Assembly (NCBI RefSeq): GCF_002775205.1
Contig: NC_036457.1
Span: 801,001 to 865,000, forward strand
From: Xiphophorus maculatus
Lineage: Eukaryota; Chordata; Actinopteri; Cyprinodontiformes; Poeciliidae
Direction: 5' to 3'
Length of the DNA: 64,000 nt
Under the pieces are notes generated by a model, which saw only the letters and a list, made by a program, of their open reading frames with translations, had not been told where the DNA came from and searched no databases. This document shows positions 10,318-19,760 of this stretch, one piece after another. Position 1 is the stretch's first letter. Every line of letters starts with the position of its first letter. A program made the position numbers and the translations under genes.

Positions 10318-11525
10318 CAGAAGTTCAGTATTGTATGTAAAATACATTTTTGCACAGTAAAAGAGGGTGAGAGTATTCCTTCAACATGTTTTTACTTTTG
10401 AGGAGCATCCGGGGAGTAATGTAGATATCCAACAATCTGCAGTGCAGATTTTACAATTCTCTAAAGTGAAAACCTGTTTGCAGCAATACAGCTGGAAAAT
10501 TAGAGAAAGCAGTGTTTAAAGAAGAGCAGTTTTATATATGAAATAGCAAAATACCATATAGAAAAATGTATCAACATTCTTTCTGTAAATGTTTATGTTT
10601 TTCTTTGTTTTAAAACCTAAGAACATAAATAAATTGGGGATGTTTTTAAAATCCTTAAGCCGCCTTTTCACAAAAGATTAAACATATGAGGGTGAAAATG
10701 CCTCTTTGGGTTGTAAAGGTTGCACACGGACACCAGAAAATAAATAGTTAAACATCGTCCCTAACCTGGACTTAGGGATCATGTTTAGTTAATCAACTTA
10801 CGATTAATTGTTGAATAATAATTTATTGGATTCAAATCTGTTCCAATCGTTTAACTAATAACGTTCGCTTGAAGACCCTCTTTTGGTGTTGCAGTTTGGC
10901 CTCCATCTTGCAGAGGGCGCTGCTGGTCATCCTTGATACCAGCGGCGTTGATACAAAAACAAAGATGGCGGAGTGACAGCAGAAAGGAAAAGAGGAACAG
11001 TTGAAACAGAGTTCGGTGTTGGAAGAAAAATACACTTTATGCGGTTCTGTTTTGAAATATAAACACTGAACAAGCTACTGTACAACAGGTGAGGTTGTGA
11101 TGAAATGAAAAATTGTTACATGATAGAGAAAAAACATAGAGCCAATAAACAAGGTTGATTTTGATGACTGATGGAGCGAATTTTTAACAGTCCTTCAAAA
11201 GCAACTATAGTCAGTACTTTTGTATAAATGTGTCTGTTCATCGGTCATTAAGTGTTTCACATTTTATTCTTTTCAACTTTTATTTTTCTATTCAGCAACC
11301 TACGAAGTTCCTGTTTTGTTACATTTGAAAAATAATAACGTCAGACCCACACTTTTCTGTTTATTCAGACGATATTTAATACAGCTGACACAAATTAATG
11401 TTAAAGTGTAATTTGTTGTTTTTTTAATTCAGCATTTGATTAATTTTTTCCCCTTTATGTTATGGAAAAACAGTCGTCCCTCTTCATAAAAGAGAAAACT
11501 AATTTTTAAGAAAATTAAATAATCG
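10318..11525. other. Intergenic stretch with a candidate first exon
   Basis: Apart from the feature at 10950-11088 this is AT-rich sequence with no supported gene. Minus-strand AATAAA sites at 11279-11284 and 11263-11268 could serve as polyadenylation signals for TLR5S. Confidence 0.5.
10950..11088 (+). promoter_or_regulatory. Candidate plus-strand non-coding first exon/transcription start
   Basis: AAGATGGCGG at 10962-10971 matches the YY1-type element found just downstream of many vertebrate start sites. Its ATG opens a three-codon frame (M-A-E-stop). The sequence then runs without a coding signal to a consensus donor, CAACAG/GTGAGG, at 11088/11089. A transcript from here would run antisense through TLR5S towards dtnb. 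No partner exon was identified, so this is only a candidate. Confidence 0.3.
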
Positions 11526-11983
11526 TTAAATATGTATATGATTTTGGATTAATTCATTCATTATCGTTTTGGTAGCTCTCAATGCCAGCTGACCAGTGTA
11601 ATCTAACAGCGGTATGTTATAGAAACTAGCCGGAAATTCACACCTGAACTCCTCTATTGGGCTCAAAAACTTTATGTTTGTCTGTTTCATCCACGTCAAG
11701 AAGCTCTGCAGATCATTATTGCAGTAAAATCTGTTCTTGGACAGGTCTAGGAAGCTGAGGGAGCTGAAAGCGATTGGATCTGGGGAGGCAATGAAGTTGT
11801 CAGAGAGATAGAGGGATTTCAGACTTTTAGGTAGAACATCAGGTTGGAGATATGTGAGGCTGTTGGATGAGAGGTCCATCGTTACAACTGAGGTAAGGCC
11901 CTTAAAGATGCCTTGAGGAAGAGATCGCAGACCGTTGGAGCTCAAGTTGAGACTGGTCACATTTTGAAATTTGTCGAACAGAT
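11526..11983 (-). CDS. tlr5s: TLR5S C-terminal fragment: last LRRs and cap
   Basis: The fragment opens LFDKFQNVTSLNLSSNGL and continues with repeats (VVTMDLSSNSLTYL, LKSLYLSDNFI, LSFLDLSKNRFYC) into the LRRCT-like FLTWMKQTNIKF..FRCEFPASF segment. It then ends in a hydrophilic tail (IQNHIHI) with no membrane span or TIR domain, which identifies the soluble form. Only two of the four usual LRRCT cysteines are visible (FYC and FRC). The open frame extends upstream into the insert to about 11999 and has no credible splice acceptor: the upstream minus-strand sequence is purine-rich. Confidence 0.8.
11980..11983. repeat. Target-site duplication AGAT, left copy
   Basis: Matches 13249-13252 on the other side of the insertion. 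It is ATCT in the TLR5S coding direction. Confidence 0.6.
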
Positions 11984-12448
11984 TGTTGTTGCGCAACACC
12001 CCCCTCCTCCTTTCTGTCTCTACTCTCTCACTCTCGTACTTCCTCTTCTGAGAGGGGAGATGTGCTACCAGCTCTCCATCTAACGGGTTAATTGAGTTTC
12101 CTAAATCTGCCGGGATTTACCCTGTCCAGAACTGAAGTAAACTCTGTTTAAGCTGGTTTCGAGAAACGATTCACCTGATCTGCTTAGACAGATGACCTCA
12201 CATCCATCACTGTCCTTCAGACATTATGTCCTGATGTCTGTGCTAATGTCTCAGAGTTGCTCAACCTCCTGTCTCCGTTGTCTGCACAACCTTTCACCTA
12301 CTCTCTAAATAAGGCGTTGATCATCTCTGCTCTCCTGTTAGTTCCTTGCCTTTCACCTTTCACCTACTCTCTACCTCCAACATATCAGTGATGTTTAATT
12401 GCAGTTACACCTTTTACACCATTTCAAGTTCAATGTCAAAATCACATT

Positions 12449-12580
12449 TATATCACATTTATTTTCTTTAGCTTCTCTGATTTAGCATTCATTTATAATT
12501 TTATAACCATAACTTATATCACATTTATTTTCTTCAGCTTCTCTGATCTATCATTCCTTTATGATTTTATAACCATAACT
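12449..12580. repeat. Tandem duplication, 66-bp unit, two copies
   Basis: Two copies starting TATATCACATTTATTTTCTT at 12449 and 12515 differ at about five positions. They lie inside the insertion in TLR5S. Confidence 0.85.
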
Positions 12581-13020
12581 TATTAATTATCCTTATTATA
12601 ATCCTAATGTGAGTTATTACAGATGTTTTTCTGAAAAGAAACCAAAAGAATAATACATGATTCTAATTATTTACTACTAAAGTTACAGTTACTTGTTTTC
12701 CTTGTAAGTGTTCCCACAAATATAAGTGTAAGTATTATTACAAGTAAACCAATATTAATATAAGTATTTTACTTTGAATCTTATCAAATTATCAAAATGT
12801 TTAGATTTAATTCTTTAAACTTTCATGCTTTAAAATAAGAAATAGTCTCATCTATTTTTATGAATCTGCAGGCTGGAAACTTCCTCTTTTTCCAGGAAAC
12901 CTGCTTTTCCTGTTTCATGACTCTTTCTGACTGACTATGATTTCTTATGATTAGATAGAAAAAAGTAAAATTAAAGCAAAGTTTGCATGAGACAAAAACA
13001 ACACACACAACCAGATTTAT

Positions 13021-13204
13021 TTTATTGACACTTAAGTCTACTGTTGGGCCTAGATATCACTTGAGTGATTCATTTTAAAGATAACTTTATTTATTATTAC
13101 TGTTAAACTAACTTTATTGACACTTAAGTCTACGGTTGGGCCTTGATGTCACTTGAGTGATTCATTTTAAAGATAACTTTATTTATTATTACTGTTAAAC
13201 TAAA
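13021..13204. repeat. Tandem duplication, 92-bp unit, two copies
   Basis: Units starting TTTATTGACACTTAAGTCTA at 13021 and 13113 differ at only about four bases. They lie inside the insertion, close to its right end. Read on the minus strand each contains AATAATAAATAAAG, so the duplication also supplies possible polyadenylation signals just after the premature TLR5S stop. Confidence 0.9.
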
Positions 13205-14711
13205 ATCTCCAGCATGGGGAAGTGGGATGAGCTCGGATTTTCTTGACAAGATCCAGGCATTTGCCCTGACTCCAGATAGACTGCAAAGAGCTGCTGTGCA
13301 GATCCAGAACTTTAATGTTAAATGGAGCGACGCGCCTGCTGAGGATGCACCACTTAATTGTGTTGCCCCCATAAAGAAGCAGTTTGAGGCGTTTCATCTG
13401 ATCCAGAAATGAATAAATCTGCGTTATTCTGTTGTTCTGAATGCTTAGAGAGGAAACGTTATGGGCAAGCTGAGTGATGGTGTTCACCGATGAGGATGTC
13501 AGCTTATTGCTGTTCAGATTAAGGTTTTCTAAATTTGGTAAAGCTGCAGGAAAACCTAATGCCTGCAAGGAGTTATCTGTTAAATTTAGGAATCTCAGGT
13601 TTGGAAGTTCGCTAAATGAGCCGTAACCCAAAACGCCGATGTGATTGTGAGATAAATCTAAAATTTCCAGATTAGTCAGAGAGGCAAAGGTGTGAGAAAA
13701 GATTTCCCCAAGCAGATTGTGTGACAAGTTGAGCATTTTTAAATTACCCTGAAGGCCTTCAAAGGCCATTCTGTGTATCTGATTCACTTTGTTTTGAGAA
13801 AGATCAATACTATTGACTTCTGTGAGTGGAGTGAAAACTCTCTGACGCAATGAAAATATTCTGTTCATGGACAAATCCAGAAAGCGGACTGAGCTATTTT
13901 TCAAGCCTTCAAAAAAGTCAAGGTCTGGATCTGGGAGATTATCAAAAGAGAATCCTTTTCCTATGTGTCCAGAGACTTTAAGTTGGGATATGTTTGTTCC
14001 ACTAATGGCTCTGAAAAATAGTCTTAATTTATCCACACTGAGTCCACTGTAGGACAAATCGAGAGTCTGAAAAGATACTCCACTGAACGGATTCCCACAT
14101 TTCTGCCAGTCGAAACTCTTATTCAACATGTTCCTCAGGTAGACACTTTTAAGGCTAAAGAGGCTGAAGTGTTTTCCTTTGAAACCAACAAGATCAGACT
14201 CACATATTTCATCAATTTTGTTCAGCTCCAGATTCAAGTTAGTCAAATCAGTCATATTCGAAAAGAACGGTGAAGGACGGAGTCTCTTAATATGGTTCCC
14301 ATAGAGATTTAGAGTCTGCAAAGATGACAGTGGTGCTAGATCATTTCCTGTCAGAATGGACTCGTTTAGCGAACAGTAATCCAAGTGGAGCTTCTGGAGA
14401 TTGGACAAACCAGCAAAGGCCAGTGGTTCCAGTTGAAGACGAGGGTTTAACCCGAGCACCAGCCTCTGAAGGCGACTCTGCCTGAGGAAGGCATTGCTCC
14501 GGATGACAAGCGGCACCTTCTGGTTCCCAAGGTCCAGTTCCTGCAGGTTCTCCAAGCCGGACATTGAGGTGGCGTTGATCTCACCGATCCGATTGTTCTC
14601 CAGGAACAAGTGGGTGATGTGAGGTGGAAGAGGAGGAACCGAGTGGAGGTTTTTAAACCCACAGAAGGCAACCGAGCCTTTAATGAGGCATGATGGGAAG
14701 CAACCTGGCAT
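13200..14711 (-). CDS. tlr5s: TLR5S main LRR exon (open part, runs into the insert)
   Basis: 503 codons. An N-terminal cap (CFPSCLIKGSVAFCGFKNL) is followed by about 18 leucine-rich repeats with the LxxLxLxxN signature. Examples are LQTLNLYGNHIKRL, VRFLDLSMNRIFSL, LKMLNLSHNLLGEI and LEILDLSHNHIGVL. TLR5 markers are the DWxKCxNPF segment, DPDLDFFEGLKNSSVRFLDLS and the GKCLD that precedes the final repeats. The last 17 residues (VKKIRAHPT.. to the stop at 13200) do not resemble any TLR and are read from the insert. Confidence 0.85.
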   Translation of the reverse strand: MPGCFPSCLIKGSVAFCGFKNLHSVPPLPPHITHLFLENNRIGEINATSMSGLENLQELDLGNQKVPLVIRSNAFLRQSRLQRLVLGLNPRLQLEPLAFAGLSNLQKLHLDYCSLNESILTGNDLAPLSSLQTLNLYGNHIKRLRPSPFFSNMTDLTNLNLELNKIDEICESDLVGFKGKHFSLFSLKSVYLRNMLNKSFDWQKCGNPFSGVSFQTLDLSYSGLSVDKLRLFFRAISGTNISQLKVSGHIGKGFSFDNLPDPDLDFFEGLKNSSVRFLDLSMNRIFSLRQRVFTPLTEVNSIDLSQNKVNQIHRMAFEGLQGNLKMLNLSHNLLGEIFSHTFASLTNLEILDLSHNHIGVLGYGSFSELPNLRFLNLTDNSLQALGFPAALPNLENLNLNSNKLTSSSVNTITQLAHNVSSLSIQNNRITQIYSFLDQMKRLKLLLYGGNTIKWCILSRRVAPFNIKVLDLHSSSLQSIWSQGKCLDLVKKIRAHPTSPCWRF

Positions 14712-14773
14712 CTGCAAGTAAATATTCAGAAAACAAATTACATTGTGAATCTCTTTTACTATTAAGATATACA

Positions 14774-14774
<1 letters not shown>

Positions 14775-14843
<69 letters not shown>

Positions 14844-14884
14844 TATATATATACACGTATATATATATTTATATAAGATATATA
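14775..14884. repeat. Long (TA)n tract in TLR5S intron 1
   Basis: About 32 perfect TA units, then an interrupted TATATACAC/TATATA stretch. Able to form cruciforms. Confidence 0.95.
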
Positions 14885-14888
14885 TCTC

Positions 14889-15480
14889 AAAGGTGACCTA
14901 TTATGCTTCCTTGAAGAAGTTAGGATACAAAACATGTTCATGACAGTTTTTTGGACAAAATTATTCTTCCATAATGAGTTCTGCCCATTTTGAGCTTCTT
15001 TCACAATGAGTTGTGTTGTCACTCTAAATTCCAATAAGCCACTACTGGCCACAACGTCCTTCTCAATGTTCACACTCACACGTGAAAATGGCTCCAAACA
15101 GATGCGCAGTTATGCAAGAAGTAGAACCTCCTGTATAATCAACAAGAATGCATCAAGTGGTTTCTGGATGGTAAGCCAACAACGAAACACGTGTCTTTTC
15201 CAGCAGCCATTGTAGAATGAATACATTTGTAAAACCAGCTGATAAAATGTGCTGGAGTTCAGTTTGGTTGCTAGGTAACGGCACAGAGTCCACTGATTGG
15301 CTCAGCGACTCGTTTTCCAGACCCCCCAAAAATTTAACTTATTTCCAAAAAATGACAATAGGTCAACGCCTGGTTGTTTTTTTTTTTTAAAAGTGTTTGC
15401 ACTGTTTTTAGAAGCAGTTGAGATCCAAATTAAAGTATAAAAATGTGCAAAATGTGAATTTTGCGTAATAGATCCCCGTT
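14889..15480. mobile_element. AGGTGACCTATTATG-type DNA repeat, copy 1
   Basis: This is one of three related elements (also near 22812 and 50632). It starts AAAGGTGACCTATTATGC and ends GCGTAATAGATCCCCGTTAA, so its ends are imperfect inverted repeats. Shared internal landmarks are 'aacaagaatgca', 'agcagccattgta', 'ggttgctaggtaacggcac' and 'gagacccaaatgga'-like words. It lies in the TLR5S intron and has no coding capacity. Confidence 0.75.
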
Positions 15481-15644
15481 AATAGTTCTTATTCTTAATC
15501 CATATTAAAAATAGTGTACGAAGAAAAGACAGATTAATATATGAGAAACATGAAAGAAAGTATACTTTATCATAAAAATTTTAAACATACTAAGGAAAAT
15601 GCAAGATCTATGAAACTTAAATTCTTCAGTACAGATGTCCATAC

Positions 15645-15698
15645 CTGTAGGAAAACACCGACCACAACCAGCTGAAGACCAAGTGTCCACATCATCAT
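15645..15698 (-). CDS. tlr5s: TLR5S exon 1: signal peptide
   Basis: Eighteen codons (three Met codons, then WTLGLQLVVVGVFLQ) form a hydrophobic secretion signal and end at a CTACAG/GTATGG donor in phase 0. The start could be any of the three ATGs at 15698, 15695 or 15692. The next exon begins in phase 0 at 14711 after a TTGCAG acceptor. Confidence 0.75.
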
Positions 15699-15840
15699 AC
15701 TGCTTCTTCTTCTCCCAGACTTAAAAATAATCTCATCAAAGTGGTGCTCTGTGTTTGATGCAGAGCCTCCAGTGGGCAGGCTTTTTATTTGTGATTGTTT
15801 ACGTCAGAGTTTCTGTTGAGCAGGATTTCCCCCTTTTTCA
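15699..15840 (-). promoter_or_regulatory. TLR5S promoter region
   Basis: Reading upstream of the minus-strand ATG, an AAATAAAAAG TATA-like box lies at about 15781-15790, some 85 bp from the start. A CRE-like ACGTCA is at 15801-15806, and GGATTTCCCC (an imperfect NF-kB-type site) is at 15823-15832. These would suit an inducible immune gene, but the sites are short and untested. Confidence 0.35.
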
Positions 15841-16139
15841 GTGTCCAGGTTTACAAGAGGCAGGGAAGTACCTTTGCATGTTTACAGCTCTCTGCTGGTT
15901 TGCACTGTCAGGGTTAGGGTGACATGCTGCATTGCACAATTGTTTGCCAAAGTCTTAGTTGCGTAAAATAAATTTTTGATACTGCATCCTGTCCTATCTG
16001 TTTTTAAGACCAGATGATATGAATCTAAATCAAACTGTTTGGTATCGAAATGTTTAAAGAGGAAATATGTAGTGGAGAAAAAGAGAATAGTTTATATTAA
16101 CTAAAAGAGAAGCTAAATTTTATTCTCTGATGAATAACA

Positions 16140-16700
16140 TGCATGCAGGGACACATTACAAACATTGAGGAGTCCAATTACAGAGAGGAGGTGGAACACC
16201 TGGTGCAGCGGTGCAGAGAAAATAACCTCTGCACCAACGTGAGGAAGACAAAGTGAATTTCAAAAAGGACAAGGATCCTCTTCATCCCCTGTACATCGGA
16301 GGAGCAGCTGTGGAGGTGGTCTCCAGCTACAGGTATCTGGCTGTGCAGAAATCCAGTGAGCTCACCTGGAGTGCCAACACCTTGCATCTGGTCAGGAAGG
16401 CCCACCAGCGTCTCTACTTCCTCAGGAAGCTGGGGAGAACTGGACTTGGGACCTCAGTCCCGAGGAGCTTCTATCGCTTTGTGGTGGAGAGCATTCTCTG
16501 CACCTGCATCACCATGTGGCACGGGAGCTACACTGCTGCTGAGAGGAAGGCTCTGCACAGAGAACTGTGGGGAGCAGCCTTTCCTCCACCTTGAACCTCT
16601 ACACAGCACGATGCAGGAGGAGGGCGCTCCTCATCATGAAGGACTCCACCCATCCTGCACACAGACTGTTCCAGCCGCTCCCCTCAGGGCTTAGGAGCAT
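16140..16700 (+). mobile_element. LINE fragment, RT C-terminal part
   Basis: The text reads 'YREEVEHLVQRCRENNLCTNVRKTK', then a stop, then DPLHPLYIGGAAVEVVSSYRYLAV and KAHQRLYFLRKL..FYRFVVESILCTCITMWHGS, with ARCRRRALLIMKDSTHPAH in another frame. These are the thumb and C-terminal parts of a fish jockey/Rex/CR1-like LINE, the same type as at 4195-4992. Stops and frameshifts make it dead. It runs directly into a (TA)n array. Confidence 0.8.
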
Positions 16701-16707
16701 ATATACA

Positions 16708-16708
<1 letters not shown>

Positions 16709-16778
<70 letters not shown>
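16709..16778. repeat. (TA)n microsatellite
   Basis: About 35 TA units directly after the LINE fragment. Confidence 0.95.
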
Positions 16779-16783
<5 letters not shown>

Positions 16784-16804
16784 CATATACAGTATATACA
16801 TGGG

Positions 16805-17030
16805 AGCTGTTTTAAATCAGTATTTCCTTAATATTGGTGAAAAAGTATTTTTTCCACCAGTAGACTTTTTTTATAACAAGACATTTTTGTCATGTTATAT
16901 TAAAACAAGCTCCTATTTCTTGCTGAAAAATCAACAGTAAGTTACCCTAGTTTTGCCTTATTTCAAGTTTACCAAGATATTTGCACTAGAAACTAGAAAT
17001 AAAAAACTTAGTAAGATATTATGTTTTTGA
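16805..17030. mobile_element. Partial copy of the palindromic CACTGCAAAAAC-type MITE
   Basis: The words 'cttaatattg..gaaaaagtat', 'aacaagctcctat', 'cttgctgaaaa', 'tttgccttatttcaag' and 'gatatttgcactagaaactaga' follow in the same order as in the complete copy at 52248-52624. The right terminus is lost. Confidence 0.6.
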
Positions 17031-19200
17031 AATGTACACATGTTCAAGGTCTTGTAACCCAAGATGAAAATGAGCTTTAGACCTTTGAGTTCAGCAATAA
17101 TGAGGAACACAGACATAAATGACAAAGAAGTGGTCACAGCACAAACGGAATGGAAACCCCAGGATTGTGACATATATTACGTAATTTTCTGATCCATATT
17201 CAGTTAGTAGAAATGTAGGAAATACACGAGGCTTTTCCAAAAGAGTTGGCAAATAATTTACAGGAAAATAAATAAATCAGTCAGGGATTACCTAACCAAT
17301 TAATGTTAAACTAGGCAGCCAGTAAAATAGCCTTTATTAACTTTCTATTGAAAGTACAAAAGTATCCAGGTAACTGGGACTAAATATATTTCCTTCTGAA
17401 TGTTTAAGAGTATGTTTTTATGAGTTTTTAAAGTTTTTTTTTTTACCACCGACATGCTAAATTTCACAACTTCCAGGAAACAGAGAGAGAAAAAACCTGA
17501 TAAATGCTGCTTGACTTTTCTGCTGGCGGCCATGTTTCATGGTAATAATTTAATGCTGCTGCTGTAATTTAACAATATTGCATCACTTTAACTGTTTGCA
17601 AAGAAATCTTAACAAATGGATGATTATGTTTTATAAGTGCAACAAATTAACGTTGGTCTTTCCGTCCCTCTACGGAGTCTGTGGAGGTACGTCAGACATG
17701 TCTGCTAGAGCAAATGATAACTCTGGGGAAAAAACACAATCGCCGCCGCAGTTTATTTTATTGCCAATTTAGGAAATCGATTGTTGCCCCTCTTATTAAC
17801 TATTACAAAGCAGTATGAAACATTTAGGAAAACCATTGAAGTCTCTGTTTTTCTAATATAAATCACTTTTCTAGCTCAACCAAAGAACTTCAGCTGTTAC
17901 TAAAATGTGTTATGATATGAAACATAACTTAAAAGAAATTTGACTTCACAATTTGACTTTTTGAATTTGGCTTCTGTCTCTTTAAGACGCTTCTGCTCTT
18001 TCCAACACTCTGCCTTTAATATGTCATCCCAACAATTCTGCTCATTATGTGAAGTAGTTTCTAGAAGTTTATGAGTTCCACCAGGTTTTTGCTAATTGCT
18101 GCTGCCGCTAGTCTAGAGGAACTGCGAGGGGATGGGCAGAAAATGATAGCGCTCCTGCATTAGCTGCTTTGCAAACACCCTTTGATCGCAGGTCAAGTAG
18201 CATTGCGTCTAGGTATTTCTGCTTCTCAAGCTATATTTTCTTTCTGTAATTTAGAAATTATATTGTATTTCTCAAATAGTTCCACAGAAGACATATAGGT
18301 GGGTGTACACTATAAAAAATATGTAAATTTTTGTTGTTTATGTAACTTTTTTTTTCCAGTTACATAAACTGTATATACTATAAAAATCTAATATAAATAT
18401 AATATCTAATATAAAAATCTAAATCAACATGTGACAATTTCTTAATAAAGAACTTTACATGTAAAGTTGCAGTATGTAAATTTTATTTAATTTTTTTTTT
18501 ACATATTTGTCAAAACTGACAGTAAAGCACAAAACAGATAATTTGCTTAAAAAATTGCCACCTTGCTCTCTGCTCTCTTTTCCCCACCAGCAAAGCCTGT
18601 TGAGAATGCGATGGCTAGTTAGCATAGCCACTGGTGAAAGTGAATAAACAGCTTTCCTGTAATTGTAAGTTGTTTCTCCACTATTAGCAGATTTAGTAGC
18701 AAGTACATGAGGATGACTGATGGTGCTGAGGCCCTCCTCCTGCCTCTGATTGTTTTGGTTGGCAGTGGTGCATTTCTTCAGACTGCAATAGTAGCTCAGG
18801 GAGGAGGTGGAGGATCTCGATCTTTTCACAGATTATCTGTCTCATAATATACTTTCATGTCAAAGCTAACTCTTTTAACAAATATGATATTTTTAAAATA
18901 AAACTTATACAGAAAAATATAAGTGGGGTTCCACTTTATTGAAGAAAATTTTTAATTTTTATTGTTTAACTGCAATTATATAACTTTCTTTCCCCGATAC
19001 AAATATAAACGAGATCCAACATCAACATGTGACATTTTCTTTATATTTAATGAGGTGTACGAATTTTTTACAACCTATTTTGGGTCCTGCAAACAAATTC
19101 AGCTTGGGGCCCCAGAAAACTTTGGACCGGCCCTGCATTTAGTTCATCTTCTTGATTTAAAGTAAAAACCGACATAATACGTTTATCTTTTTTCCCCAAA
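17031..19200. other. Intergenic, repeats only
   Basis: No gene supported. About 18462-18865 looks like a dispersed fish repeat that starts 'aagttgcagtatgtaaa' and has short open frames only. The pair 18340-18440 and 18950-19040 share 'aacatgtgaca..ttcttta' words. The rest is AT-rich. Confidence 0.45.
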
Positions 19201-19229
19201 TGAAACTGGCACTTGTAATTTTAGTCGTG

Positions 19230-19760
19230 TGGGTTGGTTTTGAGCGAACGAGTCGTGTAAAAAAAGGGGCAGGAAGCAGGACGAACCAGAGAGGAGTGAC
19301 TTTCTTTCAAAAATAGTTCACTTCATCGCAGCAGCAGCAGCCGGTGAAGTAGCTGCTGCGGGCGGGTGTGCAGGGTGACAAACATGGCTCTTTCCGGAAA
19401 TAAATAACGGGACTGGTGAAAGATAACAGCCTAGCCCAGGTGGAGGTCACAAAAAAGCGAAGGGGGAGTGAAGAAACTTGAAGTCGGTGTCACACGGGTT
19501 TCTGTGTTGATGTATTTGGACGGGAATACCTGCCGAAAATAGTCCCGGTGAGTAAATCTCGTCTTATGTTGCATACTGAAAACACACAACGTGGTTTAGA
19601 AATTCAACTGGACGTTTTAGTTACGTGAAAGGTTTCTTTTTAAATGCTAAAAAGTACAAAAGTTTAGGAGTGAGAGGCTCCTAAAAGCGCATTCATTCGG
19701 GGGAACAAGGTGAACAGGGAGTTAAACTTTCCTGCAATATGGCCGCTCATGTGTCACAAA
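19230..19760 (+). promoter_or_regulatory. dtnb: dtnb CpG-rich promoter and 5' UTR exon
   Basis: A clear rise in G+C and CpG covers this stretch. The exon ends at 19547 with a perfect donor (CCCG/GTGAGT). The exon carries CAGCAGCAGCAG and GGGCGGG motifs and no long reading frame. The next plus-strand splice acceptor with a coding start is dtnb exon 2 at 32881, so this is the best candidate for its first exon, with a 13.3-kb first intron. The transcription start lies somewhere about 19270-19330. Confidence 0.55.
19384..19407 (+). CDS. Upstream open reading frame in the dtnb 5' UTR
   Basis: An ATG in a fair context (AAACATGG) opens seven codons, M-A-L-S-G-N-K, then TAA, about 140 nt before the exon's donor. 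If the first exon is correctly placed it would be translated before the dystrobrevin start and may dampen expression. Function is inferred. Confidence 0.35.
   Translation: MALSGNK

Larger units (their letters stand above)
11984..13248. mobile_element. 1265-bp LTR-like insertion inside TLR5S
   Basis: The ends are TGTTGTTGCG.. at 11984 and ..TTCTTGACA at 13248, that is TG..CA in both orientations. AGAT flanks both sides (11980-11983 and 13249-13252), a 4-bp target duplication as produced by LTR retroelements. The interior has no gene but contains two tandem duplications (66 bp at 12449-12580; 92 bp at 13021-13204) and repeated TTTCACCTACTCTCT words, as is common in LTR U3 regions. A TCTAAATAAGG TATA-like word at about 12305 suggests plus orientation, but orientation is unsure. 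A solo LTR of an endogenous retroelement is the best reading. No internal viral genes are present. Confidence 0.65.
11526..15698 (-). pseudogene. tlr5s: Soluble Toll-like receptor 5 (TLR5S), coding region split by an insertion
   Basis: TLR5S is a secreted leucine-rich-repeat flagellin-binding protein of fish; it lacks the membrane and TIR parts of TLR5. Minus-strand layout: signal-peptide exon 15698-15645; main LRR exon from 14711 with the TLR5 N-terminal cap and repeats, intact to codon GAT at 13253-13251; then an insert at 13248-11984; then the last repeats and C-terminal cap to a stop at 11526. With the insert and one ATCT copy removed, the main exon totals 1917 nt (639 codons including stop) and reads L-D-L-F-D-K across the join, matching family expectation. 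The full protein would be 656 aa, normal for TLR5S. As it stands, translation stops at 13200 after about 521 residues, losing the last repeats and the cap. No GT-AG pair fits the split point. The alternative, an unusual intron, is possible but less likely. Confidence 0.8.

Noticed and set aside
11999..13200. A normal GT-AG intron between the two TLR5S coding parts
   Set aside because: The homology-consistent junction has no GT donor or AG acceptor in any alignment of the ATCT microhomology. The nearest AGs lie in a purine-rich stretch with no polypyrimidine tract, while the insertion model restores frame exactly.
14690..15097. YIYIYI-rich open frames
   Set aside because: They translate the (TA)n tract in the TLR5S intron.
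18303..18360. Another CACTG-ended element ('acactataaaaaatatg')
   Set aside because: The word resembles the transposon end, but no matching inverted end was found nearby.
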